Below are positions 1 through 6,277 of a stretch of 8,045 nt of DNA, piece by piece. Location: NCBI GenBank assembly GCA_020853375.1, contig JADYZA010000032.1, positions 1-8,045 of the forward strand, written 5' to 3'. This stretch comes from Verrucomicrobiota bacterium. GTDB lineage: Bacteria; Verrucomicrobiota; Kiritimatiellia; Kiritimatiellales; Tichowtungiaceae. The position numbers and the translations under genes are program-made. Within the stretch, counting starts at the first letter, position 1. The number at the start of each line of letters is the position of its first letter. Under the pieces are notes generated by a model that saw only the letters and a list, made by a program, of their open reading frames with translations, was not told where the DNA came from and ran no database searches.

Positions 1-288
1 ATAGATCTGAGTTCTGCCGTCTTTCATTTTGTCGGTGGCATCACGTTCAACTAACCGATCGGGCTTCAGTGTCGTTCCGTCGAGTTTTATGTAAAGAGCC
101 TTTGCCTTTACTCCGCCGACCTTGGGCTTATTGATCCGAACCTGGATGTTGAGCTCGCTGGCGTCAGTCGACTGCTGCTTAACCTCATAAAACACACTGC
201 TCTTCGGTGCGATTACTATCGGCTCGGACCATCCTGTAACCCCGCAAAATGCGCAGATCAAAACTATTCCCATCAGCGATTTCTTCAT
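1..288 (-). CDS. Secreted protein of unknown function, 5' part only (runs off left edge)
   Basis: An open frame of 96 codons starts at ATG 288-286 and continues past position 1, so only the N-terminus is present. The first ~22 residues form a Sec-type signal peptide: MKK, a hydrophobic stretch (LMGIVLICAFCGV), then TGWS before EP, with cleavage plausible after Ser21. There is no proper lipobox, so an ordinary exported protein is more likely than a lipoprotein. The mature part is hydrophilic and Lys/Asp rich with alternating hydrophobic residues (for example LNIQVRI and ALYIKLDG), which suggests beta strands. I do not recognise the family. An AAAGGTG ribosome site lies about 8 bases before the start, and a strong promoter with 17-bp spacing lies upstream. 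It points the same way as rnfE but has its own promoter, so it is probably a separate transcription unit. Its reality is well supported by signal peptide, ribosome site and promoter together; its function is unknown. Confidence 0.75.
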   Translation of the reverse strand, partial: MKKSLMGIVLICAFCGVTGWSEPIVIAPKSSVFYEVKQQSTDASELNIQVRINKPKVGGVKAKALYIKLDGTTLKPDRLVERDATDKMKDGRTQIY

Positions 289-332
289 TTCGAACACACC
301 TTTCTATTTATTCCACACTGCTGAACTCTCTT

Positions 333-361
333 ATGATATTGGCGACGCTCTTTTTAGTCAA
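333..361 (-). promoter_or_regulatory. Sigma70-type promoter for the secreted-protein gene
   Basis: Read on the minus strand, TTGACT (361-356, 5 of 6 to consensus) is followed by exactly 17 bases and TATCAT (338-333, 5 of 6). Transcription would start near 326, giving a leader of about 38 bases before the ATG at 288. This is the best promoter match I found in the window. Confidence 0.7.
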
Positions 362-366
362 AAGAG
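348..366. promoter_or_regulatory. Perfect 7-bp inverted repeat overlapping the -35 box (operator candidate)
   Basis: CTCTTTT (348-354) and AAAAGAG (360-366) are exact reverse complements separated by 5 bases. The repeat wholly contains the -35 hexamer at 356-361, a position where a bound repressor would block RNA polymerase. No T-run follows in either direction, so it does not look like an intrinsic terminator. The regulator is unknown, and a chance repeat in this AT-rich stretch is possible. Confidence 0.45.
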
Positions 367-381
367 ATTTCCTTTTTCTTC

Positions 382-403
382 GTCTGCATAATTTCTAGCA
401 GAC
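382..403. repeat. 6-bp inverted repeat upstream of the promoter
   Basis: GTCTGC (382-387) and GCAGAC (398-403) are perfect reverse complements with a 10-base AT-rich spacer, a total of 22 bp, about two helical turns. The centre lies roughly 66 bases before the predicted transcription start, close to where class I activators bind. As RNA it would be a short hairpin without a following T-run, so a terminator for rnfE is unlikely. Its role is inferred only. Confidence 0.35.
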
Positions 404-496
404 ATTGGAAAATTTGCGAGGCTAAATTCAAGCATTAGAAAGGAAAAGCGTCATAGGAACTCAATGTTCTCAACACAATTTTCCGATGTATGGATT

Positions 497-1168
497 TTAC
501 TTTTTGCTGAAGTCGCACAGGTTGCACTGGTGGCAGTCGAGGCCGGGCGGAGACCATAGCCGACCCGCCTTTTTGGCTTTGCGCTGGTTGTTCCAGTTGA
601 TTGCAGCCAGCAGGATACCGAGCAGGATAAAGCCACCGGGGGCTTGACCCATGAGCATAAAGTTGTGCGTCCAACCTTCGATCAGTTTGATCTGGAAGAG
701 CGAGCCGGAGGATAGAAACTCACGGATGCCGCCGATGACGGTGAGTGACAGAGTGAAGCCAAGCCCCATGCCGATACCGTCAGCGATCGAGGCAACGACA
801 CCGTTTTTGCAAGCAAACGCTTCAGCGCGGCCCAGCACGATACAGTTCACGACGATCAGCGGGATGAAAATACCGAGCGCCTGATAAATGGCCGCTGGTG
901 CATAGGCCTGCATGAGCAGATCGACCACGGTGACGAAGGCGGCGATGACGACGACATAACAGGGAATGCGCACTTTTTTCGGCACGACGTTGCGGATGAG
1001 CGAAATCACCATGTTACTGCCAGCCAGTACAAAAAGCGTCGCCAGCCCCATACTGCATCCGTTGACGGCGTTATTGGTGACAGCTAGTGTCGGGCACATA
1101 CCGAGCATCAGCACGAAGATTGGGTTTTCGCGGATGATCCCTTTAGTGAGTTCTTTGAATAAGGACAT
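497..1168 (-). CDS. rnfE: Rnf electron transport complex subunit E
   Basis: This is an integral membrane subunit of the Rnf (Rsx) ferredoxin:NAD+ oxidoreductase; 223 residues with about six membrane helices. It is homologous to RnfA and packs against it in inverted topology; in the related Na+-NQR and Rnf structures the pair holds a membrane [2Fe-2S] cluster. The ligand cysteines are visible in LGMCPTLAVT (Cys25) and PLIVVNCIVLGRAEAF (Cys109). The ATG at 1168-1166 overlaps the rnfG stop by one base (TAATG), with AAGGAG 8 bases upstream. It is the last gene of the operon. An oddity is the C-terminus: after a basic stretch, the last 19 residues carry WSPPGLD and then Cys212, Cys215 and Cys218 in a CxxCxxC arrangement, which E. 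coli RsxE lacks as far as I recall. No convincing terminator follows the TAA at 499-497. Identity is essentially certain. Confidence 0.96.
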   Translation of the reverse strand: MSLFKELTKGIIRENPIFVLMLGMCPTLAVTNNAVNGCSMGLATLFVLAGSNMVISLIRNVVPKKVRIPCYVVVIAAFVTVVDLLMQAYAPAAIYQALGIFIPLIVVNCIVLGRAEAFACKNGVVASIADGIGMGLGFTLSLTVIGGIREFLSSGSLFQIKLIEGWTHNFMLMGQAPGGFILLGILLAAINWNNQRKAKKAGRLWSPPGLDCHQCNLCDFSKK

Positions 1169-1815
1169 TATTTTGTCTCCTTCAGAAGCTGTGCTTTGTT
1201 CTGCGCAAAGGCTTCGGCGATAGTAAAGACCGCTCCGCCGACAGCCCGGCTGGTGATCGTCGCGCCGGTAATCGCATCGAGATTTCCGCCGTCTTTTTTA
1301 ACCGCCCACGGCGTTTGCCCGACTTCGGCTTTCATGCCGTTGAACTGGTCGAGAATTCTATTCGGCGGCAAGCCGGTCTCTTTTTTTCCTGAAAGGATGT
1401 CCGAAATTGTTTTTTCGCGCACCCGTTCCGCCACTACGGCTCCGAGTCCGGGGGTTTCCGACTGCTTGGTGACGAGCACCGTGGTGACGGTTCCGTCCGG
1501 CTTGAGACCGGACAGTACGCTGATAGATCCGGCATAACCTTTGGTCGAAATCGTTTCGCCGGCAAACCCGGTGATCTTTCCGCCTTTGCGGGCGGTGTAA
1601 AATGTAACGCCGTTCAGCGTGACGGATTCTTCCGTCGGCTGATTATCGAAAGAGGGCAGAACCTGGCTCAGTGCGGCGGTGTTTTTTTGCTGCTGGGCGG
1701 CGGCAATCGGCGCTTCAGTAATTACAAAAACCCAGGCCATCAAAGCGGTAGCCAGACAGGAAATCAGCCCAGTGCTCAGCACCAGCGGGGTAATTTTCAC
1801 GTTTTCGCTGCTCAT
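1168..1815 (-). CDS. rnfG: Rnf electron transport complex subunit G (covalent FMN protein)
   Basis: This is a 215-residue membrane-anchored flavoprotein of the Rnf complex, homologous to NqrC. One N-terminal helix (about residues 10-33) is followed by an FMN-binding domain outside the cytoplasm. The flavinylation motif is seen at 180-186 as DAITGAT, matching the Dxx(S/T)GAT consensus used by the flavin transferase ApbE; Thr186 is the expected attachment residue. The family motif SETPGLGA lies at 119-126. An open frame continues upstream to 1971, but the start at 1815-1813 is chosen because AAGGAG sits 8 bases before it, the protein then begins at the usual point ahead of the helix, and it overlaps the rnfD stop as ATGA (4 bases). 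The upstream extension is His/Arg rich antisense-style sequence inside rnfD. The protein takes electrons from the RnfA/RnfE side and passes them on towards RnfD. Confidence 0.95.
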   Translation of the reverse strand: MSSENVKITPLVLSTGLISCLATALMAWVFVITEAPIAAAQQQKNTAALSQVLPSFDNQPTEESVTLNGVTFYTARKGGKITGFAGETISTKGYAGSISVLSGLKPDGTVTTVLVTKQSETPGLGAVVAERVREKTISDILSGKKETGLPPNRILDQFNGMKAEVGQTPWAVKKDGGNLDAITGATITSRAVGGAVFTIAEAFAQNKAQLLKETK

Positions 1816-2822
1816 TGGGCAGTCTCCTTTTTGATGCGGATATATCCGAACGGTTTGCCGATGGTGTAGCGGTCGATGAGTGGAGTGAGTGCGTTCATGA
1901 AGAGAATGGAAAAGCTCACACCTTCGGGATAACCGCCCCAGACGCGGATGACACTGGTGATGACACCGCAACCGACACCGAAGATCAGCGCACCATTGGC
2001 CGTCATCGGCGAGGTAACCATGTCGGTCGCCATGAAAAATGCGCCGATCATGAGTCCGCCGGCGAGAACGTGGTAAAGCGCGGGCGGTGTCAGTTCGGGA
2101 TTAACGTGATGGGCGAGGCCGGTGATGATGGCGACGGTAGCGATAAAGGATGCCGGAATTTGCCACTTGATGATTCTGCGGAACAACAGGAACGCGCCGC
2201 CAAGGAGCAGGGCCAGCGCCGAAGTTTCGCCGAGACAGCCGCCGACATTGCCGTAGAAAAGATCGCTGATGGAAGCCAGCTCTTTACCGGTTGCCGCCAG
2301 CGGCGTCGCACCAGTCAGAGCGTCACAGGCCAGCCAGTTGCCGGGTTGCGGCGCAATCCACGAAGTCATCAGCTGAGGGAACCCAATCAGCAGAGCAACG
2401 CGGGCGACGAGTGCCGGATTGAAAGGATTATAGCCGAGTCCACCGAACAGTTGTTTTCCGAGCACGATGGCCAGTAGCGAACCAAGAATACAAATCCACC
2501 ACGGCGCGCCGGATGAAAGATTCATGGCGAGCAAAAGTCCGGTCAGTGCCGCGCTACCGTCTTTCCAACTTCCGGAAGGTTTCTTGGCCGCCTTATTCCA
2601 GAGTACTTCAACCGCCATGCAACCCATGACGCAAAGAACCATGACTTCCAGGGCGGCCAGTCCGAAAAACCAGACGGCAGCGATGGCGGCAGGCATCAGA
2701 GCGATGAAAACCTGCACCATGATTTTAGAAATGGTTTCGCCACCGCGAATGTGCGGCGAATTACTGACGACCAGTTTAGTGGCGTCTGGCATTTGAACAA
2801 CGGTGGTTTCTGATTCTGACAT
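1812..2822 (-). CDS. rnfD: Rnf electron transport complex subunit D (FMN-bearing membrane subunit)
   Basis: This is a 336-residue polytopic membrane flavoprotein, homologous to NqrB and thought to be the main ion-translocating subunit. Family landmarks are visible in order: SPHIRGGETISKIM near the N-terminus (22-35), KDGSAALTGLLLAMNL (87-102), FGGLGYNPFNPALVARV (126-142), the flavinylation motif DALTGAT at 167-173 (Thr173 the expected FMN site), MATDMVTSPMT (264-274), and a conserved end with RVWGGYPEGVSFSILFMN and PLIDRYT. About ten membrane helices are expected. The length is close to the usual ~320-350. The ATG at 2822 has AGGA about 8 bases upstream and lies 9 bases after the rnfC stop; the TGA overlaps the rnfG start. 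Nothing is missing. Na+ or H+ specificity cannot be decided from these motifs. Confidence 0.96.
   Translation of the reverse strand: MSESETTVVQMPDATKLVVSNSPHIRGGETISKIMVQVFIALMPAAIAAVWFFGLAALEVMVLCVMGCMAVEVLWNKAAKKPSGSWKDGSAALTGLLLAMNLSSGAPWWICILGSLLAIVLGKQLFGGLGYNPFNPALVARVALLIGFPQLMTSWIAPQPGNWLACDALTGATPLAATGKELASISDLFYGNVGGCLGETSALALLLGGAFLLFRRIIKWQIPASFIATVAIITGLAHHVNPELTPPALYHVLAGGLMIGAFFMATDMVTSPMTANGALIFGVGCGVITSVIRVWGGYPEGVSFSILFMNALTPLIDRYTIGKPFGYIRIKKETAQ
1824..1829 (-). promoter_or_regulatory. Ribosome binding site deciding the rnfG start
   Basis: AAGGAG on the minus strand lies inside the last codons of rnfD, 8 bases before the ATG at 1815. It sets the rnfG start and fits translational coupling across the ATGA overlap. 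Confidence 0.8.
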
Positions 2823-2831
2823 AAGGTTGTC

Positions 2832-4160
2832 CTATTTCTTCTGTTGTTTGCGTTTCGCCGCCAGGATTTCGGCTTTCGCCCGTTTAAAGTGCTGGTTAAG
2901 CGGGCGGTGCGACGGGCAGACGTAACTGCACGAGCCGCATTCGATGCAAGCTGCGACATTGAGTTGTTCCGCCCAGTCAAAGCGTTCGTTCTCTACCGCC
3001 TGACTGATCGTGGCGGGAAGAATATCCATCGGGCAGGCCTCGACGCAGCGTCCGCAACGAATGCACGGCTCAGAGGTGTACTGCGAAACCTGCTCGACCG
3101 GAATGAGCAGAATACCCGAGGTGTTTTTCATGACAGTGACGTCGAGCGAATTTTGCGCGAAACCCATCATCGGGCCGCCGAGCAGCAGTTTTGCCGGTTG
3201 AACTTTCACGCCACCCGCCAGTTCAATTGCTTTCGAGATCGGCGTACCGATACGGAAACGCCAGTTGCCGGGATTAACGACCGGTTCGCCCGTGACGGTG
3301 GTGATCCGTTCGATTGACGGATGTCCTTTAATGACCGCATCCGCGACCGCCACGGCGGAGGCGACGTTTTGCACGACGCAACCAACATCCATGGGAAGTC
3401 CGCCGATTGGAACTTCGCGGCCAGTCAGCGCGTAGATAAGCTGTTTTTCGGCGCCCTGCGGATAGTTGACCGCCAGTGTTTGCACCGTGACGTTGTAGTT
3501 GCTGGCAAAGGCATTGAGTTTTGAAATGGCATCGGGCTTGTTGGCTTCGACGCCGATGACGGCGGTTTCCAAACCTAGGATGCGGGCTAAAATCGCCGCG
3601 CCGAGCAGTACATCTTCGGTTTGCTCAAGCATCAGGCGATGGTCGGCGGTCAGGTAGGGTTCGCATTCCGCGCCGTTCAGGATGAGCGTGTCGACTGGTT
3701 TGGTCGGTGAAAGTTTGACGTGCGACGGGAAGCCCGCGCCGCCCATGCCGACGATACCGGCATCGACAACGCGCTGTTTGAGCACTGCCGGATCGGCGTT
3801 CTGCCAGTCGGCAATCGGTTCGAAGGGCGAGCCCCATTCGTCTTGGCCGTCGGCGGTGATTTCAATGGCTGGAACGCTGACGCAGGCCGGGCCGGGACAT
3901 TTTTCGATCGCGGTGACGGTGCCGCTGGTCGGCGCATGCAGCGGTACGGAGACAAAACCGGTGGCTTTGGCGAGCAACTGGCCTTTTTTTACAAGATCGC
4001 CTTTTTTGACGACGATTTCCGGCGGCGCGCCGATATTCTGGTGGACGATGACTGTATATTTTCCGAGCAGTGGAGCGGTCTGTACCGGCTTGGAAGCCGA
4101 GAGGGCTTTGCTGTCTTCGGGATGGACTCCACCTTTAAATTTACGGGGTTTATCGCTCAT
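2832..4160 (-). CDS. rnfC: Rnf electron transport complex subunit C (NADH/FMN and 4Fe-4S subunit)
   Basis: This is the cytoplasmic subunit that exchanges electrons with NAD(H); 442 residues from the chosen start. Residues ~35-88 form a biotinyl/lipoyl-like sandwich domain (VKKGDLVKKGQLLAKA, HAPTSGTV). A glycine-rich FMN/NADH site resembling complex I Nuo51 follows: GIVGMGGAGFPSHVKL at 135-150 and LNGAECEPYLTADHRL at 161-176. After an SLBB-type region come two 4Fe-4S motifs: Cys366, 369, 372, 376 and Cys405, 408, 411, 415. The start at 4160-4158 is preferred over the 22-codon longer form at 4226 because AAGGAG lies 7 bases upstream and the ATG overlaps the rnfB stop as ATGA. The protein ends soon after the second cluster with a Lys-rich tail and lacks the long Ala/Lys-rich extension of E. 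coli RsxC (about 740 residues). Confidence 0.96.
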   Translation of the reverse strand: MSDKPRKFKGGVHPEDSKALSASKPVQTAPLLGKYTVIVHQNIGAPPEIVVKKGDLVKKGQLLAKATGFVSVPLHAPTSGTVTAIEKCPGPACVSVPAIEITADGQDEWGSPFEPIADWQNADPAVLKQRVVDAGIVGMGGAGFPSHVKLSPTKPVDTLILNGAECEPYLTADHRLMLEQTEDVLLGAAILARILGLETAVIGVEANKPDAISKLNAFASNYNVTVQTLAVNYPQGAEKQLIYALTGREVPIGGLPMDVGCVVQNVASAVAVADAVIKGHPSIERITTVTGEPVVNPGNWRFRIGTPISKAIELAGGVKVQPAKLLLGGPMMGFAQNSLDVTVMKNTSGILLIPVEQVSQYTSEPCIRCGRCVEACPMDILPATISQAVENERFDWAEQLNVAACIECGSCSYVCPSHRPLNQHFKRAKAEILAAKRKQQKK

Positions 4161-4987
4161 TTCGAAACTCCTTCGTAGGCGCCAGCGGCATGTTTTGAGG
4201 CCAGGCGCAGAGCTTTTGTCGGGCATTTGGCTTTTTCAACCAGATCGGAAATCGGTGGGTTGCTGTAGTTGTCGGCGACCAGAAATCCGTTGACGGTCAT
4301 CTGGGTTTCGTTGTCGGCGGCTTTTACGCATTTGCGGCAGGCGATGCAGGCGGTTTTGCAGACCTTGGTTTTAACTGCGCCTTTTTCCGGCGAGTTGCAG
4401 TAGACGTGCACATCGACGGCGGCGGGCGTGAGAACGATCAGATTTTTCGGACAGGTGTCTACGCATTTTCCACAACCGATGCACAGTTCGGGGTGAACCA
4501 CAGCGAGGCCGTCGCGCATTTCAATCGCATCGAATGGGCAGGCCCGCGCGCAGCTGGCGAAGCCGACGCAACCAAAGTCGCAACCTTTGGCTCCGCCAGC
4601 GACCAGCACGGCGGAGCGGCAGTCGCTGACACCGTTATACGGCGAGCGGACGGTGACCGCGCAACTTCCGCCGCAGCGGACGACGGCGATGACTTTTTCT
4701 TTTTCTCCGGCGGTGATGCCGAGATATTCGGCGATCCGCGCGGTGTGAACGGAGGTGCTGACGGGGCATTGCACTGGAAGTGTTCGGCCTTCAACAATGG
4801 CCTTTGCAAAGTCGGCGCAACCGGCATAGCCGCAACCGCCGCAGTTAACGCCGGGTAGCATTTCGGTGACGGTTTCAATCCGCGAATCGGTTTCAACGGC
4901 GAAAGCTCTGGCGGTCGCACCGATGATCAGGGCGAGGAGTGCGCCGAGTCCGGCAGTGAAAAGCACAGCAGTAATTATAAGCATCAT
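4157..4987 (-). CDS. rnfB: Rnf electron transport complex subunit B (multi-cluster ferredoxin subunit)
   Basis: This subunit is the likely electron entry from reduced ferredoxin. It has 276 residues: one N-terminal membrane helix (about 3-28) and then an iron-sulfur region with 21 cysteines. The first 4Fe-4S site is NCGGCGYAGCADF plus a later Cys (Cys49, 52, 57, 74). A middle section has Cys105, 109, 123, then Cys136, 140, 146, 150 followed by PFDAI, and a standard motif Cys169, 172, 175, 179 followed by PK. A last section has Cys197, 210, 214, 217, 220 and 255 (CPTKAL). This is the long form typical of anaerobes, not the ~190-residue RsxB of gammaproteobacteria. The last section lacks the fourth Cys expected soon after Cys220, so it may hold only one cluster using Cys255. 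The start is one of two adjacent ATGs (4987 or 4984) with a modest GGGA ribosome site; it lies 18 bases after the rnfA stop. The TGA overlaps rnfC. Confidence 0.96.
   Translation of the reverse strand: MMLIITAVLFTAGLGALLALIIGATARAFAVETDSRIETVTEMLPGVNCGGCGYAGCADFAKAIVEGRTLPVQCPVSTSVHTARIAEYLGITAGEKEKVIAVVRCGGSCAVTVRSPYNGVSDCRSAVLVAGGAKGCDFGCVGFASCARACPFDAIEMRDGLAVVHPELCIGCGKCVDTCPKNLIVLTPAAVDVHVYCNSPEKGAVKTKVCKTACIACRKCVKAADNETQMTVNGFLVADNYSNPPISDLVEKAKCPTKALRLASKHAAGAYEGVSK
4168..4173 (-). promoter_or_regulatory. Ribosome binding site deciding the rnfC start
   Basis: AAGGAG on the minus strand lies inside the end of rnfB, 7 bases before the ATG at 4160. It argues for the 442-residue RnfC rather than the longer open frame from 4226. 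Confidence 0.8.
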
Positions 4988-5005
4988 AGTGTTCCCAGTC
5001 GTTGG

Positions 5006-5608
5006 TTAGACAAGTCCGGAAAATCCCATAAAGACCATCGCCAGAATTCCGGCGGTGATCAGCGCGATTGCCGTGCCCTGAAACGGTGCGGGCACCTTGG
5101 CTAGATCGAGCCGTTCGCGCAGGCTGGAAAAAAGGATCAGAGCCAGTGCGAAGCCGATCGCGGAGCATGTTCCGAAAATGGTGGATTCAATCACGCTGTA
5201 TCCGGCTTTTACACTCAGCTCGGCCGCGCCCAGCACAGCGCAGTTGGTGGTGATCAGCGGGAGAAATATCCCGAGCGCCTGATAGAGCGGCGGGCTGAAT
5301 TTCTGGAGGATGATTTCCACGACCTGAACTAGCGCGGCGATCACCACGATAAAGACCAGAATCTTCAGGAATGCCAGCTTGATGACCACGCCGCCGATCG
5401 TGAAGCTCTGCGAGAGTACATAGTTGTAGATAAACGCCGTGACCATTGATGATAGCGCCATCACGAAGATCACTGCTCCGGACATGCCGAGAGCGGTGCT
5501 GAGTTTTTTGGATACACCAAGGAACGGGCAGATGCCGAGGATCTTGGATAAAACAAAATTGTTCACCAGAATCGCCCCGACGGTGATGGCTAAAAGGTTG
5601 CTTGTCAT
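5006..5608 (-). CDS. rnfA: Rnf electron transport complex subunit A
   Basis: This is a 200-residue integral membrane subunit with six predicted helices, homologous to RnfE and NqrE. The hallmark sequences are LGICPFLGVSKKL (Cys27) and PLITTNCAVLG (Cys123), whose cysteines contribute to the membrane [2Fe-2S] cluster shared with RnfE, and the near-invariant end VPAPFQGTAIALITAGILAM then FMGFSGLV. The start at 5608-5606 (MTSNLL) is chosen over an in-frame ATG five codons upstream because that upstream ATG overlaps the GGGAG ribosome site, which is ideally spaced 8 bases from 5608. It is the first gene of the six-gene operon. The 111-base gap up to the cell-wall hydrolase holds only a weak promoter candidate and no clear terminator, so readthrough from the hydrolase gene is possible. 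Confidence 0.96.
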   Translation of the reverse strand: MTSNLLAITVGAILVNNFVLSKILGICPFLGVSKKLSTALGMSGAVIFVMALSSMVTAFIYNYVLSQSFTIGGVVIKLAFLKILVFIVVIAALVQVVEIILQKFSPPLYQALGIFLPLITTNCAVLGAAELSVKAGYSVIESTIFGTCSAIGFALALILFSSLRERLDLAKVPAPFQGTAIALITAGILAMVFMGFSGLV

Positions 5609-5616
5609 AGCAGGTT

Positions 5617-5621
5617 CTCCC
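5617..5621 (-). promoter_or_regulatory. Ribosome binding site deciding the rnfA start
   Basis: GGGAG on the minus strand is 8 bases before the ATG at 5608. Its first G is also the last base of an in-frame ATG at 5623-5621, which makes that earlier ATG an unlikely start. Confidence 0.75.
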
Positions 5622-5644
5622 AATTCAGTGCAAAAAGACGGGGG

Positions 5645-5673
5645 AGTTTAGGAGAAGGGCCGTGGCGGAGCAA
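5645..5673 (-). promoter_or_regulatory. Weak candidate promoter for the rnf operon
   Basis: On the minus strand TTGCTC (5673-5668) is followed by 17 bases and TAAACT (5650-5645). Only the TTG half of the -35 box is good and the -10 matches 4 of 6, so this is a tentative call. A start near 5638 would give a leader of about 30 bases before rnfA. The operon could instead be read from the hydrolase promoter or use another sigma factor. Confidence 0.25.
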
Positions 5674-5719
5674 CTTTTGTGTTCAGCAGGGCTTTATTTA
5701 GATTGGATGCCAGTTTGTT

Positions 5720-6217
5720 TTAGAGCGAGGCAACCTGATATCCGCGTTCGACGTAGAAGATATGGTTTCCGATGGTGGTGAGGTAGCGCAAACTATCGGC
5801 CCAGTAGGGATGGATCGACGCCGCGTGGTAATGGGTGGCGCCGCTGGTGTTGTCCCACAGGAATCCTTCTTCCATAAGCGCAATTAGGTGGAGAGCCTCT
5901 TTGTAAACACCGGACTGGGTTTGAGCACGATCAATCAGTGGCCCGTAGTCGGGCTCCGGCTTTTTCCAAACACTGGACATGCAGGAGAAGGCCCCGTATT
6001 TGACGGTTTGCTCCACCATGCGGTCCTGACAGCCGTCCGCCCGGTTTAAAATCACATTCAGAACGGCCTGCATGCCGTCCGTGCCTTCACCACCGGCTTC
6101 CAGCACCATGCAGGTAGCGATGATTTGGCGGTCGGTATTATCGAGAAAGCCGTTGGCCTGCGCGCGGAACGCGGCGACGCAGAAAAGAACGGCAAAAGTA
6201 TAGAGCATCCGTCTCAT
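5720..6217 (-). CDS. Exported SleB/CwlJ-type cell wall hydrolase (Hydrolase_2 family)
   Basis: A 165-residue protein with an N-terminal Sec signal peptide (MRRMLYTFAVLFCVAAFRAQA, cut probably after Ala21). The rest is a single Hydrolase_2 domain, the lytic transglycosylase-like fold of the spore cortex enzymes SleB and CwlJ, which cleaves peptidoglycan. Visible family features are VLEAGGEGTDGMQAVLNVIL then NR at 38-59, with Glu40 in the place of the catalytic glutamate, YGAFSC at 74-79, GATHYHA at 126-132, and HPYWADSLRYLTTIGNHIFY near the end. There is no binding domain such as LysM or PG_binding_1. The start is supported by an AGGGGGA ribosome site 6 bases upstream. It acts outside the cytoplasmic membrane, presumably on growing or dividing wall, since no sporulation gene is nearby. 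It sits 111 bases upstream of rnfA on the same strand; a functional link with Rnf is not indicated. Two Cys pairs could form disulfides. Confidence 0.88.
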   Translation of the reverse strand: MRRMLYTFAVLFCVAAFRAQANGFLDNTDRQIIATCMVLEAGGEGTDGMQAVLNVILNRADGCQDRMVEQTVKYGAFSCMSSVWKKPEPDYGPLIDRAQTQSGVYKEALHLIALMEEGFLWDNTSGATHYHAASIHPYWADSLRYLTTIGNHIFYVERGYQVASL

Positions 6218-6277
6218 GCATTTTCCCCCTGTGCTTTAAATCTCCCCCGAGATGGCACGTTTGAAAAAGAGCGACGG

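Noticed and set aside
440..496. Possible terminator for the rnf operon (GGAAAA/TTTTCC with an inner GAAC/GTTC)
   Set aside because: The outer stem is AT-rich with a loop over 30 bases and is followed by a poor T-run; it is not a convincing intrinsic terminator.
1816..1971. N-terminal extension of rnfG to 1971
   Set aside because: His/Arg-rich sequence in an alternative frame of rnfD; the strong ribosome site and normal RnfG length favour the start at 1815.
1815..2477. Plus-strand open frame of 220 codons opposite rnfD
   Set aside because: Antisense shadow of rnfD: Arg/Asp/Glu-rich composition, no family resemblance, and the real gene on the other strand has every RnfD motif.
3682..4293. Plus-strand open frame of 203 codons opposite rnfC and rnfB
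   Set aside because: Antisense shadow crossing two real genes, with no domain character.
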